Below, in pieces: positions 1 through 9,109 of a stretch of 53,153 nt of DNA. Within the stretch, counting starts at the first letter, position 1. Each line of letters starts with the position of its first letter. Source of the DNA: Bacteroidaceae bacterium (GTDB taxonomy: Bacteria > Bacteroidota > Bacteroidia > Bacteroidales > Bacteroidaceae); the NCBI GenBank assembly GCA_017471185.1, contig JAFUVZ010000017.1:1-53153 (forward strand). Direction: 5' to 3'. The translations under genes were made by a program, and so were the position numbers. The notes under the pieces are model-generated. The model ran no database searches, was not told the DNA's origin, and was given only the letters and a program-made list of their open reading frames with translations.

Positions 1-297
1 ACCGGTGATATCCTTCTTAGCCTGAGTACCGTAACCTACGACTACGACCTCATCCAGCGTCTCAGCGTCTTCCTTCAGCTCAACGGTCAGAGCGCTCTGT
101 CCGTTAGGCAGGTTGATCTCCTGAGTGATGTAACCGATGTATGAAACAACAATCACTGCACCGTTAGGCACGCCCTGGATAACGGCGTTACCGTCCATGT
201 CAGTGATAGAACCGATTGTAGTGCCTTTCACGAGAACGTTGGCACCGATGACTGGACCCATTGCGTCGTTAACTGTAACGTAAAGGGTAAAAAGTGT
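1..297 (-). pseudogene. SusC-like TonB-dependent receptor, 5' truncated and cut by window edge
   Basis: Read on the minus strand this stretch encodes the carboxypeptidase-regulatory-like (CarboxypepD_reg) domain of a SusC outer-membrane receptor: GPVIGANVLVKGTTIGSITD, then SYIGYITQEINL, a TonB-box region (ETLDEVVVVGYG) and the start of the plug (TQAKKDITG). SusC proteins import oligosaccharides with a SusD partner. Normally a signal peptide and about 30 residues precede this domain. Here the reading frame runs straight up into the stop codon of the neighbouring recombinase (TAA at 298-300). The only in-frame ATG is inside the domain (GAC GCA ATG GGT), so this copy cannot make an exported receptor as it stands. 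The remainder lies beyond the left edge. It could be a silent shufflon cassette, which I favour given the neighbouring recombinase, or a decayed gene. Confidence 0.8.
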
Positions 298-1227
298 TTA
301 CATGACGTGTTGGATTACTTTTCTGTTAGCGGCATTAATGGATTTCTGTTGGAAAGGTTTCAGATAGGTCTCGGTGACCTTGATGGACGAATGTCCTACA
401 GATTGAGAGATAACGGCACTGCTGATATCGCATAAAAAAGCAATGGTAACCCATGTGTGGCGTGCGGTGTATGTAGAGATCTTATGTTCGATGCCAAGTA
501 ACTTGCCGATTTTACAAAGTCTGTTATTGAAAGTCCTGAGTATGGCTTTGTATTCTTTGTGCGCTTCTTCAGAACCATCGGGGTAATGAATTAGTGGGAA
601 TAGATAAGGAGAGGACTCGTCAGTGTTGACAAGATTATGAAGCAAATCTATGGCAGGTTCTTCCAGTTCTACAGTCAGCGGTCTTCCCGTCTTCATGCGC
701 CTGTATGAAATGGTTCCACTCTTCAGTTCGTTTTTCTTCAGGAAAACCATATCTACGAAAGGCATCCCCCTAAGCATGAACATCAGGACAAAATATTGCA
801 GGGTTTGATGTAAACTGGGTTTCAGCAGGCTTTCCTTAAGCAGGCTAAGTTTGATGAGTTTTCCCATTTCCTGTTCGTCCAAGGCATTCTCTCTGTCTGC
901 CATCACCCCTGTATATACCTTATTAAATAGAAGAGGCTTAAAGATGGCACGGTTCATCATAACTGCCTCGTTGTAGGCGGCATTAAGTACCCTCATATAA
1001 GTGGATATGGTGTTCCAACTGTTACCTGAAGTACGCAGAAAACATTCAAAAGATTTTAGCCAGCTGGGAGAAATGTTTTTCAACATAAAAGCCTTGTTTT
1101 GCATAAACGCATTGACTTTGTTCATGACGGAACGGTATAGGGAAGCTGTACTCCACTTCCTGTTTGATTCATGCTGCTCCTGCATCATCTGCAACATGGC
1201 CTGGATAGATAAATCTTGTTTTCTCAT
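298..1227 (-). CDS. Tyrosine recombinase, invertase/shufflon type
   Basis: A 309-residue site-specific integrase. The N-terminal half (about 10-105) is a SAM-like core-binding domain. The catalytic domain carries the expected set: R153 in LRGMPFVD, K179 in RRMKTGRP, R256 in TYTARHTW (the first His of HxxR is replaced, as is common in Bacteroidota members), H279 in VGHSS and nucleophile Y288 in TETYLKPF. It is about 100 residues shorter than the usual integrases of Bacteroidota conjugative elements and close to the size of the small tyrosine recombinases that invert surface-protein promoters and SusC cassettes in Bacteroides (family knowledge). It reads in the same direction as the truncated SusC, which follows its stop codon with no gap. 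That placement suggests it acts on that locus, but the recombination sites were not identified. Confidence 0.9.
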   Translation of the reverse strand: MRKQDLSIQAMLQMMQEQHESNRKWSTASLYRSVMNKVNAFMQNKAFMLKNISPSWLKSFECFLRTSGNSWNTISTYMRVLNAAYNEAVMMNRAIFKPLLFNKVYTGVMADRENALDEQEMGKLIKLSLLKESLLKPSLHQTLQYFVLMFMLRGMPFVDMVFLKKNELKSGTISYRRMKTGRPLTVELEEPAIDLLHNLVNTDESSPYLFPLIHYPDGSEEAHKEYKAILRTFNNRLCKIGKLLGIEHKISTYTARHTWVTIAFLCDISSAVISQSVGHSSIKVTETYLKPFQQKSINAANRKVIQHVM

Positions 1228-1644
1228 AATTTGGTTTGGTTTAATCTTTACTCAGAAAAAGATTGCCAGTATGAAAAAAAACCTTATAAAATTTGTTAGT
1301 TTATTAAAAAACCTTTAAGTTTGTAGGGTCAATCTGATTCTTTTTACTGCGAAGTAAGAGAAAGATATCACCTATCTGAATTTCGGATTTAAGAACTAAC
1401 AAATCAGTCATTACCTGCGTTGTTTACAACCCCTCACACATAATTATGCTAAGCGTTCACGGGGATAACAAACATAGCTTTCAATGACATTACAAAAATA
1501 TGAAAATATATTTAGGATAAAGCATATATTAGCTATTTTTCTATCTTATTTGCTAATAAATATCAAATTTGATTGTTTTTTAACAGAAAAACTTAGTACC
1601 TTTACCGAAAAATGACAGATTAATAATCATCAAAATCTAACAAT
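1228..1644. other. Intergenic region between recombinase and GH106 operon
   Basis: This 417-bp AT-rich divergent region has no convincing ORF. An imperfect direct repeat built on AAAAACCTT(A)TAAxxTTTGT occurs at about 1277-1299 and 1307-1327, just upstream of the recombinase. It could be a regulator or recombinase site (inference). The right end holds a candidate promoter for the GH106 gene. Confidence 0.5.
1573..1604 (+). promoter_or_regulatory. Candidate Bacteroidota promoter of the GH106-GH2 operon
   Basis: TTG (1573-1575), 21 bp, then TACCTTTA (1597-1604), one mismatch from TAnnTTTG. It leaves a leader of about 35 nt before the ATG at 1645. Confidence 0.5.
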
Positions 1645-4600
1645 ATGAAAAAAATAACTTGGATGACAGCCTGCCTGCTTATAGCAATGGGCAGTTGTGG
1701 TACGCCAGCCGCTGATGAGACGCTCTACAGCGAGTTCCAGAATCCACCTGTAGAGGCAAAGCCTCGCGTATGGTGGCATTGGATGGACGGAAACGTGACG
1801 AAAGACGGCATTTTCAAGGACCTGACTTGGATGAAGCGTTCTGGAATCGCCGGCTTCATGAATTTTGACGCTGGTTTCAGAACTCCTTTGCTCATAGACA
1901 AGAAAGTGGCTTATATGACAGATGATTGGAAGGATGCTTTCGCCTATACTGTACACCTTGCCGACTCTTTAGACTTGGAGATGTCAGTAGCGGCATCACC
2001 AGGATGGAGCTTCACCGGTGGCCCTTGGGTGGAGCCTAAGGATGGCATGAAGAAGCTGGTTTGGCGTGAGATGAGAGTGACAGGTGGCACCACCTATGAT
2101 GGTCTGTTGCCTATGCCATACAGGACTATCGGAGCCTTCCAGAATGTACCTCGTTCCAACTCCAATAATATCAATGGCGGAGGAGCCAATCCTGGCGAAG
2201 GTTATTATGAAGACATCAGCGTTCTGGCATTCAAATTACCAGAAGCCGACAGGAACTTAGCCAACCTGAATCCACGCATTTCTTCAAGCGGTGGCAGTTT
2301 CTCCCTGCTGAAACTTACTGACGGTGACTTGACAGATTCCGACTTACTGCCTCCTGGTGCAGGTGGCGCTGCCGGCAAAGCATGGATACAATATGAGTTC
2401 AGCCAGCCACAGACCGTGAAGGCACTCACCATTGTTGACGGCAGGGTTCGTGGACAGTGGGGCGCTCCCGTACAGGAAATCAACAAAGCATTGCAGGTAA
2501 GTGATGATGGCGTGAACTTCCGCGAGGTCTGCAAAATACCTAACAGTTCAGCTCCTCAAGGTACTGTAGATATCCCAGAAACAACAGCCAGGTATTTCCG
2601 TCTGGTTTTAGACAATATGGTAGTGGTTAATCCTTACGCTGCCCTGATGGGAGTGAGTGCAGAGCCACAGGCACAGCCTACCCCTATTGCAGAGTTTGTA
2701 CTACACAGCATCAGCCGCATCAACCATGCAGAGGAAAAGGCTGGTTTCGCAGCTCCCGCTGACCTGGCACTTTATGATACACCTGACGAGGCGGCAGTTA
2801 TTTCTTTAGAGGACGTGATAGACATAACAGATAAGGTGCACGAAGGCCGATTGGTTTGGGATGTACCAGAGGGAACCTGGAAAATCGTTCGCTATGGTTA
2901 TTCCCAGACAGGACACCAGAACAACCCAGCTCCTCCTGAGGCGACTGGTTTCGAGGTCGACAAGATGGATCCTGTCGCATTCAGGGCATACATGGACTAT
3001 TACTTAGGTATGTATGTGGATGCCTCAAAAAACAACCTGGGAAAGGTCGTGAAATACATCATGACAGATAGTTATGAGTCTGAGCAAGAGAACTGGACAC
3101 CAGCTATGGAGCAAGAGTTTGAGGCTCGCAACGGTTATAGCCTTCGTCCTTGGATGCCCGTTTTACTGGGACATATCGTAAACAGTTCAGAAGAAAGTGA
3201 GAAGTTCCTCCGCGACTGGCGACGCACCCTCGGAAGCTTAGTTACAGACAACTGCTACAACCTGCTGACCGACATATTGAAAGAACGTGGCATGGGCCGC
3301 TATACAGAGTCACATGAGAACGGACGCGTTTATCTGGTAGATGGCATGGAGGTGAAAGCAAAGGCTGATGTACCTATGTCTGCTGCCTGGATGCCTAACA
3401 ATACGGGAGCTTCCACTCCACCTATGAGCCGTGCTGATATACGTGAGTCTGCATCGGTAGCACATATCTATGGACAGAACCTCGTGGCAGGTGAGTCTCT
3501 GACTGCCCCTGGTGGTGAGGGAGCTTCTTACGCATACCATCCAGCAAACCTGAAATCCATTGCAGATATGGAGATGGCCAGCGGTTTGAACCGTTTCGTA
3601 ATACACACATCAGTGCATCAGCCACTTGATGAGCTAAAGCCTGGATTAGGACTGGGTCCTATCGGTCAGTGGTTCAATCGTCTGGACAACTGGTCTGAGT
3701 CCGCTTGGGCATGGACCGACTATTTAGCCCGTAGTTGCTACCTGTTGCAGAAAGGTAAGTTCGTGGCTGACATCGTGTATTATTATGGTGAGGACAATAA
3801 CATCACCGGTATGTTTGGAGCAGAGCAACCCCCCTTCCCAGCAGGCTATAACTACGACTATATTAACAGTGACGCATTGCTCAACCTGCTGACCTTTGAA
3901 TATAACCGTTTACAGACACCAAGTGGCATGAGCTACCGCATGCTGGTACTCGACCCGAATGTGAAGCGTATCCCATTGGATGTACTGAAGAAGATTGCCG
4001 AACTGGCAAAGGCTGGTGCCGTGATTTGCGGTGCCAAGCCAGAATTACCAGGACGATTGACGGATGATGTGGAGGAATTCAACAACATCGTGAATGAGAT
4101 ATGGGGTGGTAGTCTGAAAAACGTATATCTTACCAACGACATGAAAGAGGTACTCGACCAGATTGGCGTGAAACCTGATGTGAATATTTCTGACGACCTG
4201 CGGTTCGTGCATCGTCATACCAGCCGTGCTGACATTTATTGGATCAACAATCCAGAAGGCCCAGCCAAGACTGTGGAACTATCTTTCCGTGTGAAGGGTA
4301 AGAAGCCAGAGATCTGGCATCCAGAGACAGGCAAGCGTGAAGAAGTCACCTATCACATTGAAGGTAACCGCACGGTAGTGAAAGTGAAGATGGTAGAGAA
4401 TGATGCCCTTTTCGTAGTGTTCAACGGACCTGCCGAGCAGGATGCCGTTACCTTGCCCGAACTGAAAGAGAGTGCTTTACTGACTCTTGATACCCCTTGG
4501 AACGTTAGCTTCCAGGAGAAACGTGGTGCCCCGGCATCTGCTCAGTTCGACAAGCTTATCAATCTGGCTGACAGCGAGGTGGATGGAATCAAGTATTTCA

Positions 4601-4956
4601 GCGGCGTAGCAACATATACCAATAGCTTCAGCCTCACAGCCGACCAATTGCAGGCAGAGCAATTACTGCTCGACTTAGGCAATGTGGGTGTGATGGCTGA
4701 GGTTACCATCAACGGACAGAACATGGGTCTATATTGGAAGTCACCTTTCCGTCTGGACATCAAGGATGCCCTGCAAGCTGGTGACAACAGCATTGAGGTA
4801 AAGGTTACCAACCTGTGGATTAACCGTTTGATTGGCGATTCTCGCCCAGAGGTTACAGAGAAGATTACCTGGTCACAGTATCCTTTCTATAATCCTCATT
4901 CCCAGATGTCTCCGTCAGGTCTTATGGGACCAGTACAAATAATTGCTTGTAAATAA
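1645..4956 (+). CDS. GH106 alpha-L-rhamnosidase, lipoprotein
   Basis: 1103 residues. The signal peptide ends in a lipobox (IAMGSC, C18), so it is probably membrane-anchored in the periplasm or on the surface. The GH106 opening WWHWMDGNVTKDGI (43-56) is followed by the FMNFDAGF strand and the SPGWSFTGGPW motif. An inserted F5/8-type beta-sandwich (about 220-330) precedes the rest of the barrel. Acidic residues in DSYESE (E478) and YTESHE (E555, E558) are the candidate catalytic or metal-binding positions; this is inferred from the family, not aligned. A galactose-binding-like sandwich closes the protein (about 1000-1085, VTINGQNMGLYWKSPF). GH106 enzymes remove terminal alpha-L-rhamnose from pectins such as rhamnogalacturonan. 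The stop overlaps the start of the downstream GH2 gene by one base (TAATG), so the two are translationally coupled. Confidence 0.92.
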   Translation: MKKITWMTACLLIAMGSCGTPAADETLYSEFQNPPVEAKPRVWWHWMDGNVTKDGIFKDLTWMKRSGIAGFMNFDAGFRTPLLIDKKVAYMTDDWKDAFAYTVHLADSLDLEMSVAASPGWSFTGGPWVEPKDGMKKLVWREMRVTGGTTYDGLLPMPYRTIGAFQNVPRSNSNNINGGGANPGEGYYEDISVLAFKLPEADRNLANLNPRISSSGGSFSLLKLTDGDLTDSDLLPPGAGGAAGKAWIQYEFSQPQTVKALTIVDGRVRGQWGAPVQEINKALQVSDDGVNFREVCKIPNSSAPQGTVDIPETTARYFRLVLDNMVVVNPYAALMGVSAEPQAQPTPIAEFVLHSISRINHAEEKAGFAAPADLALYDTPDEAAVISLEDVIDITDKVHEGRLVWDVPEGTWKIVRYGYSQTGHQNNPAPPEATGFEVDKMDPVAFRAYMDYYLGMYVDASKNNLGKVVKYIMTDSYESEQENWTPAMEQEFEARNGYSLRPWMPVLLGHIVNSSEESEKFLRDWRRTLGSLVTDNCYNLLTDILKERGMGRYTESHENGRVYLVDGMEVKAKADVPMSAAWMPNNTGASTPPMSRADIRESASVAHIYGQNLVAGESLTAPGGEGASYAYHPANLKSIADMEMASGLNRFVIHTSVHQPLDELKPGLGLGPIGQWFNRLDNWSESAWAWTDYLARSCYLLQKGKFVADIVYYYGEDNNITGMFGAEQPPFPAGYNYDYINSDALLNLLTFEYNRLQTPSGMSYRMLVLDPNVKRIPLDVLKKIAELAKAGAVICGAKPELPGRLTDDVEEFNNIVNEIWGGSLKNVYLTNDMKEVLDQIGVKPDVNISDDLRFVHRHTSRADIYWINNPEGPAKTVELSFRVKGKKPEIWHPETGKREEVTYHIEGNRTVVKVKMVENDALFVVFNGPAEQDAVTLPELKESALLTLDTPWNVSFQEKRGAPASAQFDKLINLADSEVDGIKYFSGVATYTNSFSLTADQLQAEQLLLDLGNVGVMAEVTINGQNMGLYWKSPFRLDIKDALQAGDNSIEVKVTNLWINRLIGDSRPEVTEKITWSQYPFYNPHSQMSPSGLMGPVQIIACK

Positions 4957-7445
4957 TGAAAACGAAATCAATCATCTTGTTGGCAGCAGCATGTCTGCTG
5001 CCAACATTGCTTCAAGCCCAGCGACAGGAAACGCTGTTAGAAAAGGGCTGGAAGTTTATCAACAAAGAAGTGACAGACGCCTGGCGAACTGACTACAATT
5101 CCAATGACTGGCAAACAGTGACGGTACCCCATGACTGGGCTATCTACGGGCCCTTTGATGGCAATAACGACCGTCAGATGGTAGCCGTAGAGCAAGATGG
5201 CGAGAAGGAAGCGTCTCAAAAGTCAGGACGCACGGGAGGCTTGCCTTTCGTGGGCGTAGGATGGTACCGTAACACCTTTGATGTTCCCACTGGCAAGCAA
5301 ACGGCATTAATATTCGATGGAGCTATGAGTGAAGCTCGCGTTTATGTCAATGGGCAGGAAGCTATCTTCTGGCCTTATGGCTACAACTCATTCTATTGCG
5401 ATGTGACACCTTATATTCATGCCAATGGCAAGAATAACGTGGTAGCTGTCAGGTTAGAGAATCGCCCTTCATCCTCCCGCTGGTATCCTGGTGCTGGTCT
5501 CTATCGCAACGTGCACATAGTAACTACCGAAAAGATTCATGTCCCAGTTTGGGGCACTCATATCACAACTCCTCACGTGGAGAAAGACTACGCATCCGTG
5601 AATCTGAGAATATCCCTCGCCAATACGGAGCATCAGCAGATGATACGCTTGGTGACAGACATCATCGCTCCTGATGGACAGACCGTTGCCACCAAAGATG
5701 ATACCAAGATGGCCGTGCATGACATCGCCTTCGGTCAGAACTTTACGGTAAAGCATCCGCTGTTATGGTCGCCAGAGACACCTTATATATATAATGCACG
5801 CACCAGAATCTATGCCAATGGTGAGCAAGTGGATGAATATGTCACCCGCTTCGGAATCCGCAGCATCGAGTATGTGCCAGAGAAAGGATTCTTCCTCAAT
5901 GGTGAACTACGCAAGTTCCAAGGTGTTTGTAACCACCACGACCTTGGTCCGTTAGGTGCTGCCATCAATACAGCAGCCTTACGCCGTCAGCTCACCTTAC
6001 TGAAAGATATGGGTTGTGATGCTATCCGCACTTCACACAACATGCCGGCTCCTGAACTGGTGGAGCTTTGTGACGAGATGGGTTTCATGATGATGGTGGA
6101 GCCATTCGACGAATGGGATATGGCTAAGTGTGAAAACGGCTACCACAGATTCTTCCACGAATGGGCTGAGCGCGACATGGTGAATATGGTACAGCATTAT
6201 CGCAACAACCCAAGCGTCGTGATGTGGAGCATCGGCAATGAGGTGCCCAACCAGCGTGACCCAGAGAGCTACAAAACTTTGGCATTCCTGCAGGATATCT
6301 GCCATCGTCTTGACCCCACCCGTCCTGTGACGGTGGGCATCGACCAAGCTGAGAACTCGCTGCACAACGGTTTTGCCGCCACCATTGATATTCCTGGTTT
6401 CAACTATCGTCTGCCTTTTTATCAGGAGGCTTACGATATCCTGCCCCAGGGACTGGTTTTGGGTTCTGAAACAGCATCAACCGTCAGTTCGCGAGGTGTC
6501 TATAAATTTCCTGTTGAGCTAAAGAAAGGAGCCGTTTATCCTGACATGCAGTCATCTGGCTATGATACAGAGGCTTGCCCATGGTCGAATATTCCAGACC
6601 TCGACTTTGCGATGGCTGATAATCATGTATGGGAAATCGGACAGTTCGTTTGGACAGGCTTCGATTACCTGGGTGAGCCAACACCCTATTACGACAACTG
6701 GCCTGCCCATAGTTCTTACTTCGGCATTATTGACCTGGCATCTTTGCCTAAAGACCGCTTCTATCTCTATCGCAGCGTGTGGAACAAACGTGAAAGCACT
6801 CTCCACATCCTGCCCCACTGGACTTGGAAGAATCGTCGTGGACAGGTGACTCCCGTGTATGTCTATACCAGTTATCCTGAAGCTGAGCTATTCATCAACG
6901 GCAAAAGTCAGGGCAAGCAGCGTAAGTGGACGGCTGACGAAGCCAAGGCCCGTGAAGCGGAACTGGGCGAGAAAGCCGTGATGCACCGCTATCGTCTGAT
7001 GTGGGAAGATGTAAAGTATGAGCCAGGCGAAGTGAAAGTAGTAACTTATGACGCAAAGGGCAACCGGGCTGAAGAAAAGACTATCCGTACGGCTGGCAAA
7101 CCTCATCACTTGCAACTCTCTGTTGACAGGAGTGAGATTGCTGCTGATGGCAAGGACCTTGCATATATCACAGTGAGCGTGGTTGACAAAGACGGGAACC
7201 TCTGCCCCGACGACGGACGTGAGGTAAACTTCCAAGTAAAGGGCGCCGGTACTTTCCGAGCAGCTGCTAATGGCGACGGGTCTTGTCTCGACCTATTCCA
7301 TCTGCCTCACATGCATGCCTTTGCAGGCCAACTCACAGCCATTGTGCAGAGCAGCGAACAGCCTGGAACCATCATCCTCCAGACTACAGCCAAAGGGCTG
7401 AAAGGAGCCAGCATAGAACTTACAAGCAAAAAGGCAGGGAGATAA
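4956..7445 (+). CDS. GH2 beta-galactosidase/beta-glucuronidase-like enzyme, secreted
   Basis: 829 residues with a Sec signal peptide ending LLQAQ (about 1-22). Domain order is the GH2 sugar-binding sandwich (about 25-190), an immunoglobulin-like sandwich (about 195-305), a TIM barrel (about 308-600) and C-terminal beta domains with an invasin/bacterial-Ig-like segment (about 700-829). The acid/base is E429 in SIGNEVP and the nucleophile is E505 in VLGSETAS. FQGVCNHHDLGPLG and IRTSHNMP are typical of the family. The GH2 fold acts on beta-galactosides, glucuronides or mannosides; the sequence does not settle which. Coupling to a GH106 rhamnosidase points to a pectic or rhamnosylated side chain. 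No SusC/SusD pair accompanies the operon. Confidence 0.9.
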   Translation: MKTKSIILLAAACLLPTLLQAQRQETLLEKGWKFINKEVTDAWRTDYNSNDWQTVTVPHDWAIYGPFDGNNDRQMVAVEQDGEKEASQKSGRTGGLPFVGVGWYRNTFDVPTGKQTALIFDGAMSEARVYVNGQEAIFWPYGYNSFYCDVTPYIHANGKNNVVAVRLENRPSSSRWYPGAGLYRNVHIVTTEKIHVPVWGTHITTPHVEKDYASVNLRISLANTEHQQMIRLVTDIIAPDGQTVATKDDTKMAVHDIAFGQNFTVKHPLLWSPETPYIYNARTRIYANGEQVDEYVTRFGIRSIEYVPEKGFFLNGELRKFQGVCNHHDLGPLGAAINTAALRRQLTLLKDMGCDAIRTSHNMPAPELVELCDEMGFMMMVEPFDEWDMAKCENGYHRFFHEWAERDMVNMVQHYRNNPSVVMWSIGNEVPNQRDPESYKTLAFLQDICHRLDPTRPVTVGIDQAENSLHNGFAATIDIPGFNYRLPFYQEAYDILPQGLVLGSETASTVSSRGVYKFPVELKKGAVYPDMQSSGYDTEACPWSNIPDLDFAMADNHVWEIGQFVWTGFDYLGEPTPYYDNWPAHSSYFGIIDLASLPKDRFYLYRSVWNKRESTLHILPHWTWKNRRGQVTPVYVYTSYPEAELFINGKSQGKQRKWTADEAKAREAELGEKAVMHRYRLMWEDVKYEPGEVKVVTYDAKGNRAEEKTIRTAGKPHHLQLSVDRSEIAADGKDLAYITVSVVDKDGNLCPDDGREVNFQVKGAGTFRAAANGDGSCLDLFHLPHMHAFAGQLTAIVQSSEQPGTIILQTTAKGLKGASIELTSKKAGR

Positions 7446-7457
7446 CACCCTGCCTTT
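7430..7457 (+). terminator. Hairpin terminator after the GH106-GH2 operon
   Basis: Perfect 10-bp stem AAAGGCAGGG / CCCTGCCTTT around an 8-nt loop. The GH2 stop codon lies in the loop. A short T-containing tail follows. It may also serve the convergent nitroreductase gene. Confidence 0.75.
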
Positions 7458-7484
7458 ATTACCTATATGTACTATATTATCTGA

Positions 7485-8147
7485 CTACTCAATGATGCGT
7501 CCCTTAGACTGGTCACGATCCTTTACAGCTGGACTTTCAGCCGGATGACCAATGATAATAATGTTGATAAGCTCAGCATTCTCAGGTAAGCCAAACTGAC
7601 TCTTCAAGAACTCCTTAGCCTCTGCGCTGTCATTAATCATACGTGCAGGAGCAGCCTGATAAGTAGCGCCCAAACCTAAAGCATGAATAGCCAGCAGCAT
7701 ATTTTCACTCATCAAAGCAGTATCCTCACGGTTGTATGCGGTAGCTTTCTCTCCAGTCTCAGCGCACACAAAAGCCACAGCTGGCGCATTAGCGAAAGCG
7801 TTCTTGCCGTTCAGGCGTTCAGCCATACCCTTGCCCATTTCAGTCTGAAGCATAAAGCCTGAAAGTGTGTTCAGCATATCCTGGTTAGTAACGATGCGCA
7901 ACTGCCAGTCTTGGGCATTCATGGCACTTGGTGCCTGGAGTCCTGCCTTCAGGATGGTTTCCAAGTCAGCCTTTGCCACAGGCTCATTCGTGAACTGGCG
8001 TACACTGACGCGTGTCATGATGTTTTCGATTACAACAGCAGCCTTGTCAACGCTGACAGCCTCTGTAGCAGCAGGCTGTTGTCCACAGCTGACCAGTGCC
8101 AATGCACCGACAGCGACCCATAAATTTCTTAAAATTTTCATTTGCAT
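7485..8147 (-). CDS. Nitroreductase-family lipoprotein
   Basis: 220 residues. The N-terminus is a lipoprotein signal (ALALVSCG, C21), so an FMN-binding nitroreductase fold is predicted to be tethered outside the cytoplasm, which is unusual for a flavin enzyme but common in Bacteroidota. Nitroreductase landmarks are RVSVRQFTNEPV (about 48-59), QAPSAMNAQDWQLRIV (about 72-87), a central ALGLGATYQ segment and the C-terminal IIIIGHP. The substrate is unknown. ATGs at residues 1 and 3 are both possible starts. It is transcribed away from the SDR gene with its own promoter. Confidence 0.85.
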   Translation of the reverse strand: MQMKILRNLWVAVGALALVSCGQQPAATEAVSVDKAAVVIENIMTRVSVRQFTNEPVAKADLETILKAGLQAPSAMNAQDWQLRIVTNQDMLNTLSGFMLQTEMGKGMAERLNGKNAFANAPAVAFVCAETGEKATAYNREDTALMSENMLLAIHALGLGATYQAAPARMINDSAEAKEFLKSQFGLPENAELINIIIIGHPAESPAVKDRDQSKGRIIE

Positions 8148-8180
8148 TATTACATTTAGTTAAACATATCAAATTGTCAG

Positions 8181-8212
8181 CAAAGATAAGGATAATAATT
8201 ATATATTTGCAA
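8181..8212 (-). promoter_or_regulatory. Promoter of the nitroreductase gene
   Basis: On the minus strand TTG (8212-8210), 21 bp, then TATCTTTG (8188-8181), a perfect TAnnTTTG box. It is interleaved with the opposing promoter of the SDR gene. Confidence 0.65.
8202..8209 (+). promoter_or_regulatory. -7 box of the SDR gene
   Basis: TATATTTG matches TAnnTTTG exactly, 26 bp before the ATG at 8236. No good -33 TTTG is visible. It overlaps the region between the elements of the opposing nitroreductase promoter. Confidence 0.5.
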
Positions 8213-8235
8213 GACAAAAGAGTTAAAAGAATAAA

Positions 8236-8967
8236 ATGAAACGAGCGATTATCATAGGAGCTTCATCAGGCATGGGTAAGGAAGTGAGTAAGTTACTGCT
8301 GAATGACGGCTGGCAGATTGGTGTTGGCGCACGCAGGACTGAGCAATTGGAGGAGCTGAAGAGTCTCAAGCCCGGAGCTGTGGTGACAGCTGCCATAGAT
8401 GTGATGGCAGAAGATGCGCCTCAACGGTTAGAACAGCTGATAGCTGACAACGGAGGTATGAATCTTTTTTTCCTGGCTTCTGGCATTGGCAAACAAAACC
8501 CTAACCTTGATAGCGAGATTGAACTGCGCACCGTTGCCACCAACGGCATGGGTTTTACCCGCATGACGGATACCGCATTCAACTGGTTCGCCTCTCACGG
8601 GGGCAAAGGACAGATAGCCGTCATCAGTTCCATAGCAGGAGTGAAAGGATTGGGTATGGCTCCCTCCTACTCTGCTACTAAAGCGTTTCAAAACACTTAT
8701 ATAGAGGCACTCTCACAACTGGCCCACATGCGGCATTTAGACATCAATTTCACCGACATACGTCCAGGTTTCGTAAAAACAGACTTGCTGAATGACGGCA
8801 AGAATTATCCACTTTTGATGGACAAGCAAGCTGTCGCGAAGAAGATTGTCAAGGCTATCTATGCTAAACGGAGCATACAGATTATTGACTGGCGTTACCG
8901 CATCCTGGTATTCTTCTGGAGGCTTATTCCTCACTGGCTCTGGATCAGGCTGAGGATAAAGAATTAG
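8236..8967 (+). CDS. Short-chain dehydrogenase/reductase
   Basis: 243-residue SDR. The Rossmann cofactor motif is GASSGMG (8-14), followed by a VGARR strand that favours NADP(H). The catalytic Ser is in VISSIAG and the YxxxK pair in SYSATKAF. The C-terminal tail (about 215-243) is basic and aromatic (WRYRILVFFWRLIPHWLW) and looks like a membrane-associating or hairpin segment, as in several Bacteroidota SDRs. The substrate cannot be read from the sequence. It is divergent from the nitroreductase, and both could be redox enzymes under a shared signal (inference). Confidence 0.88.
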   Translation: MKRAIIIGASSGMGKEVSKLLLNDGWQIGVGARRTEQLEELKSLKPGAVVTAAIDVMAEDAPQRLEQLIADNGGMNLFFLASGIGKQNPNLDSEIELRTVATNGMGFTRMTDTAFNWFASHGGKGQIAVISSIAGVKGLGMAPSYSATKAFQNTYIEALSQLAHMRHLDINFTDIRPGFVKTDLLNDGKNYPLLMDKQAVAKKIVKAIYAKRSIQIIDWRYRILVFFWRLIPHWLWIRLRIKN

Positions 8968-9046
8968 CTTCCTATCCTCCAATGCCCATTCACTGAACAA
9001 AACAGGGGATTCGCTGAACGGATTTTCATAGTTCACCCCAACATCA

Positions 9047-9054
9047 TACCTTTG
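9047..9054 (+). promoter_or_regulatory. -7 box upstream of the beta-helix lipoprotein gene
   Basis: TACCTTTG matches TAnnTTTG exactly. A weak -33 element (TTTT, 9023-9026) lies 20 bp upstream. The leader would be about 50 nt. Confidence 0.5.
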
Positions 9055-9109
9055 TACCTGCCTAATGGAGGCAAAAGTATAGAAGTATGAACTAAAAAAA
9101 ATAAAGACT

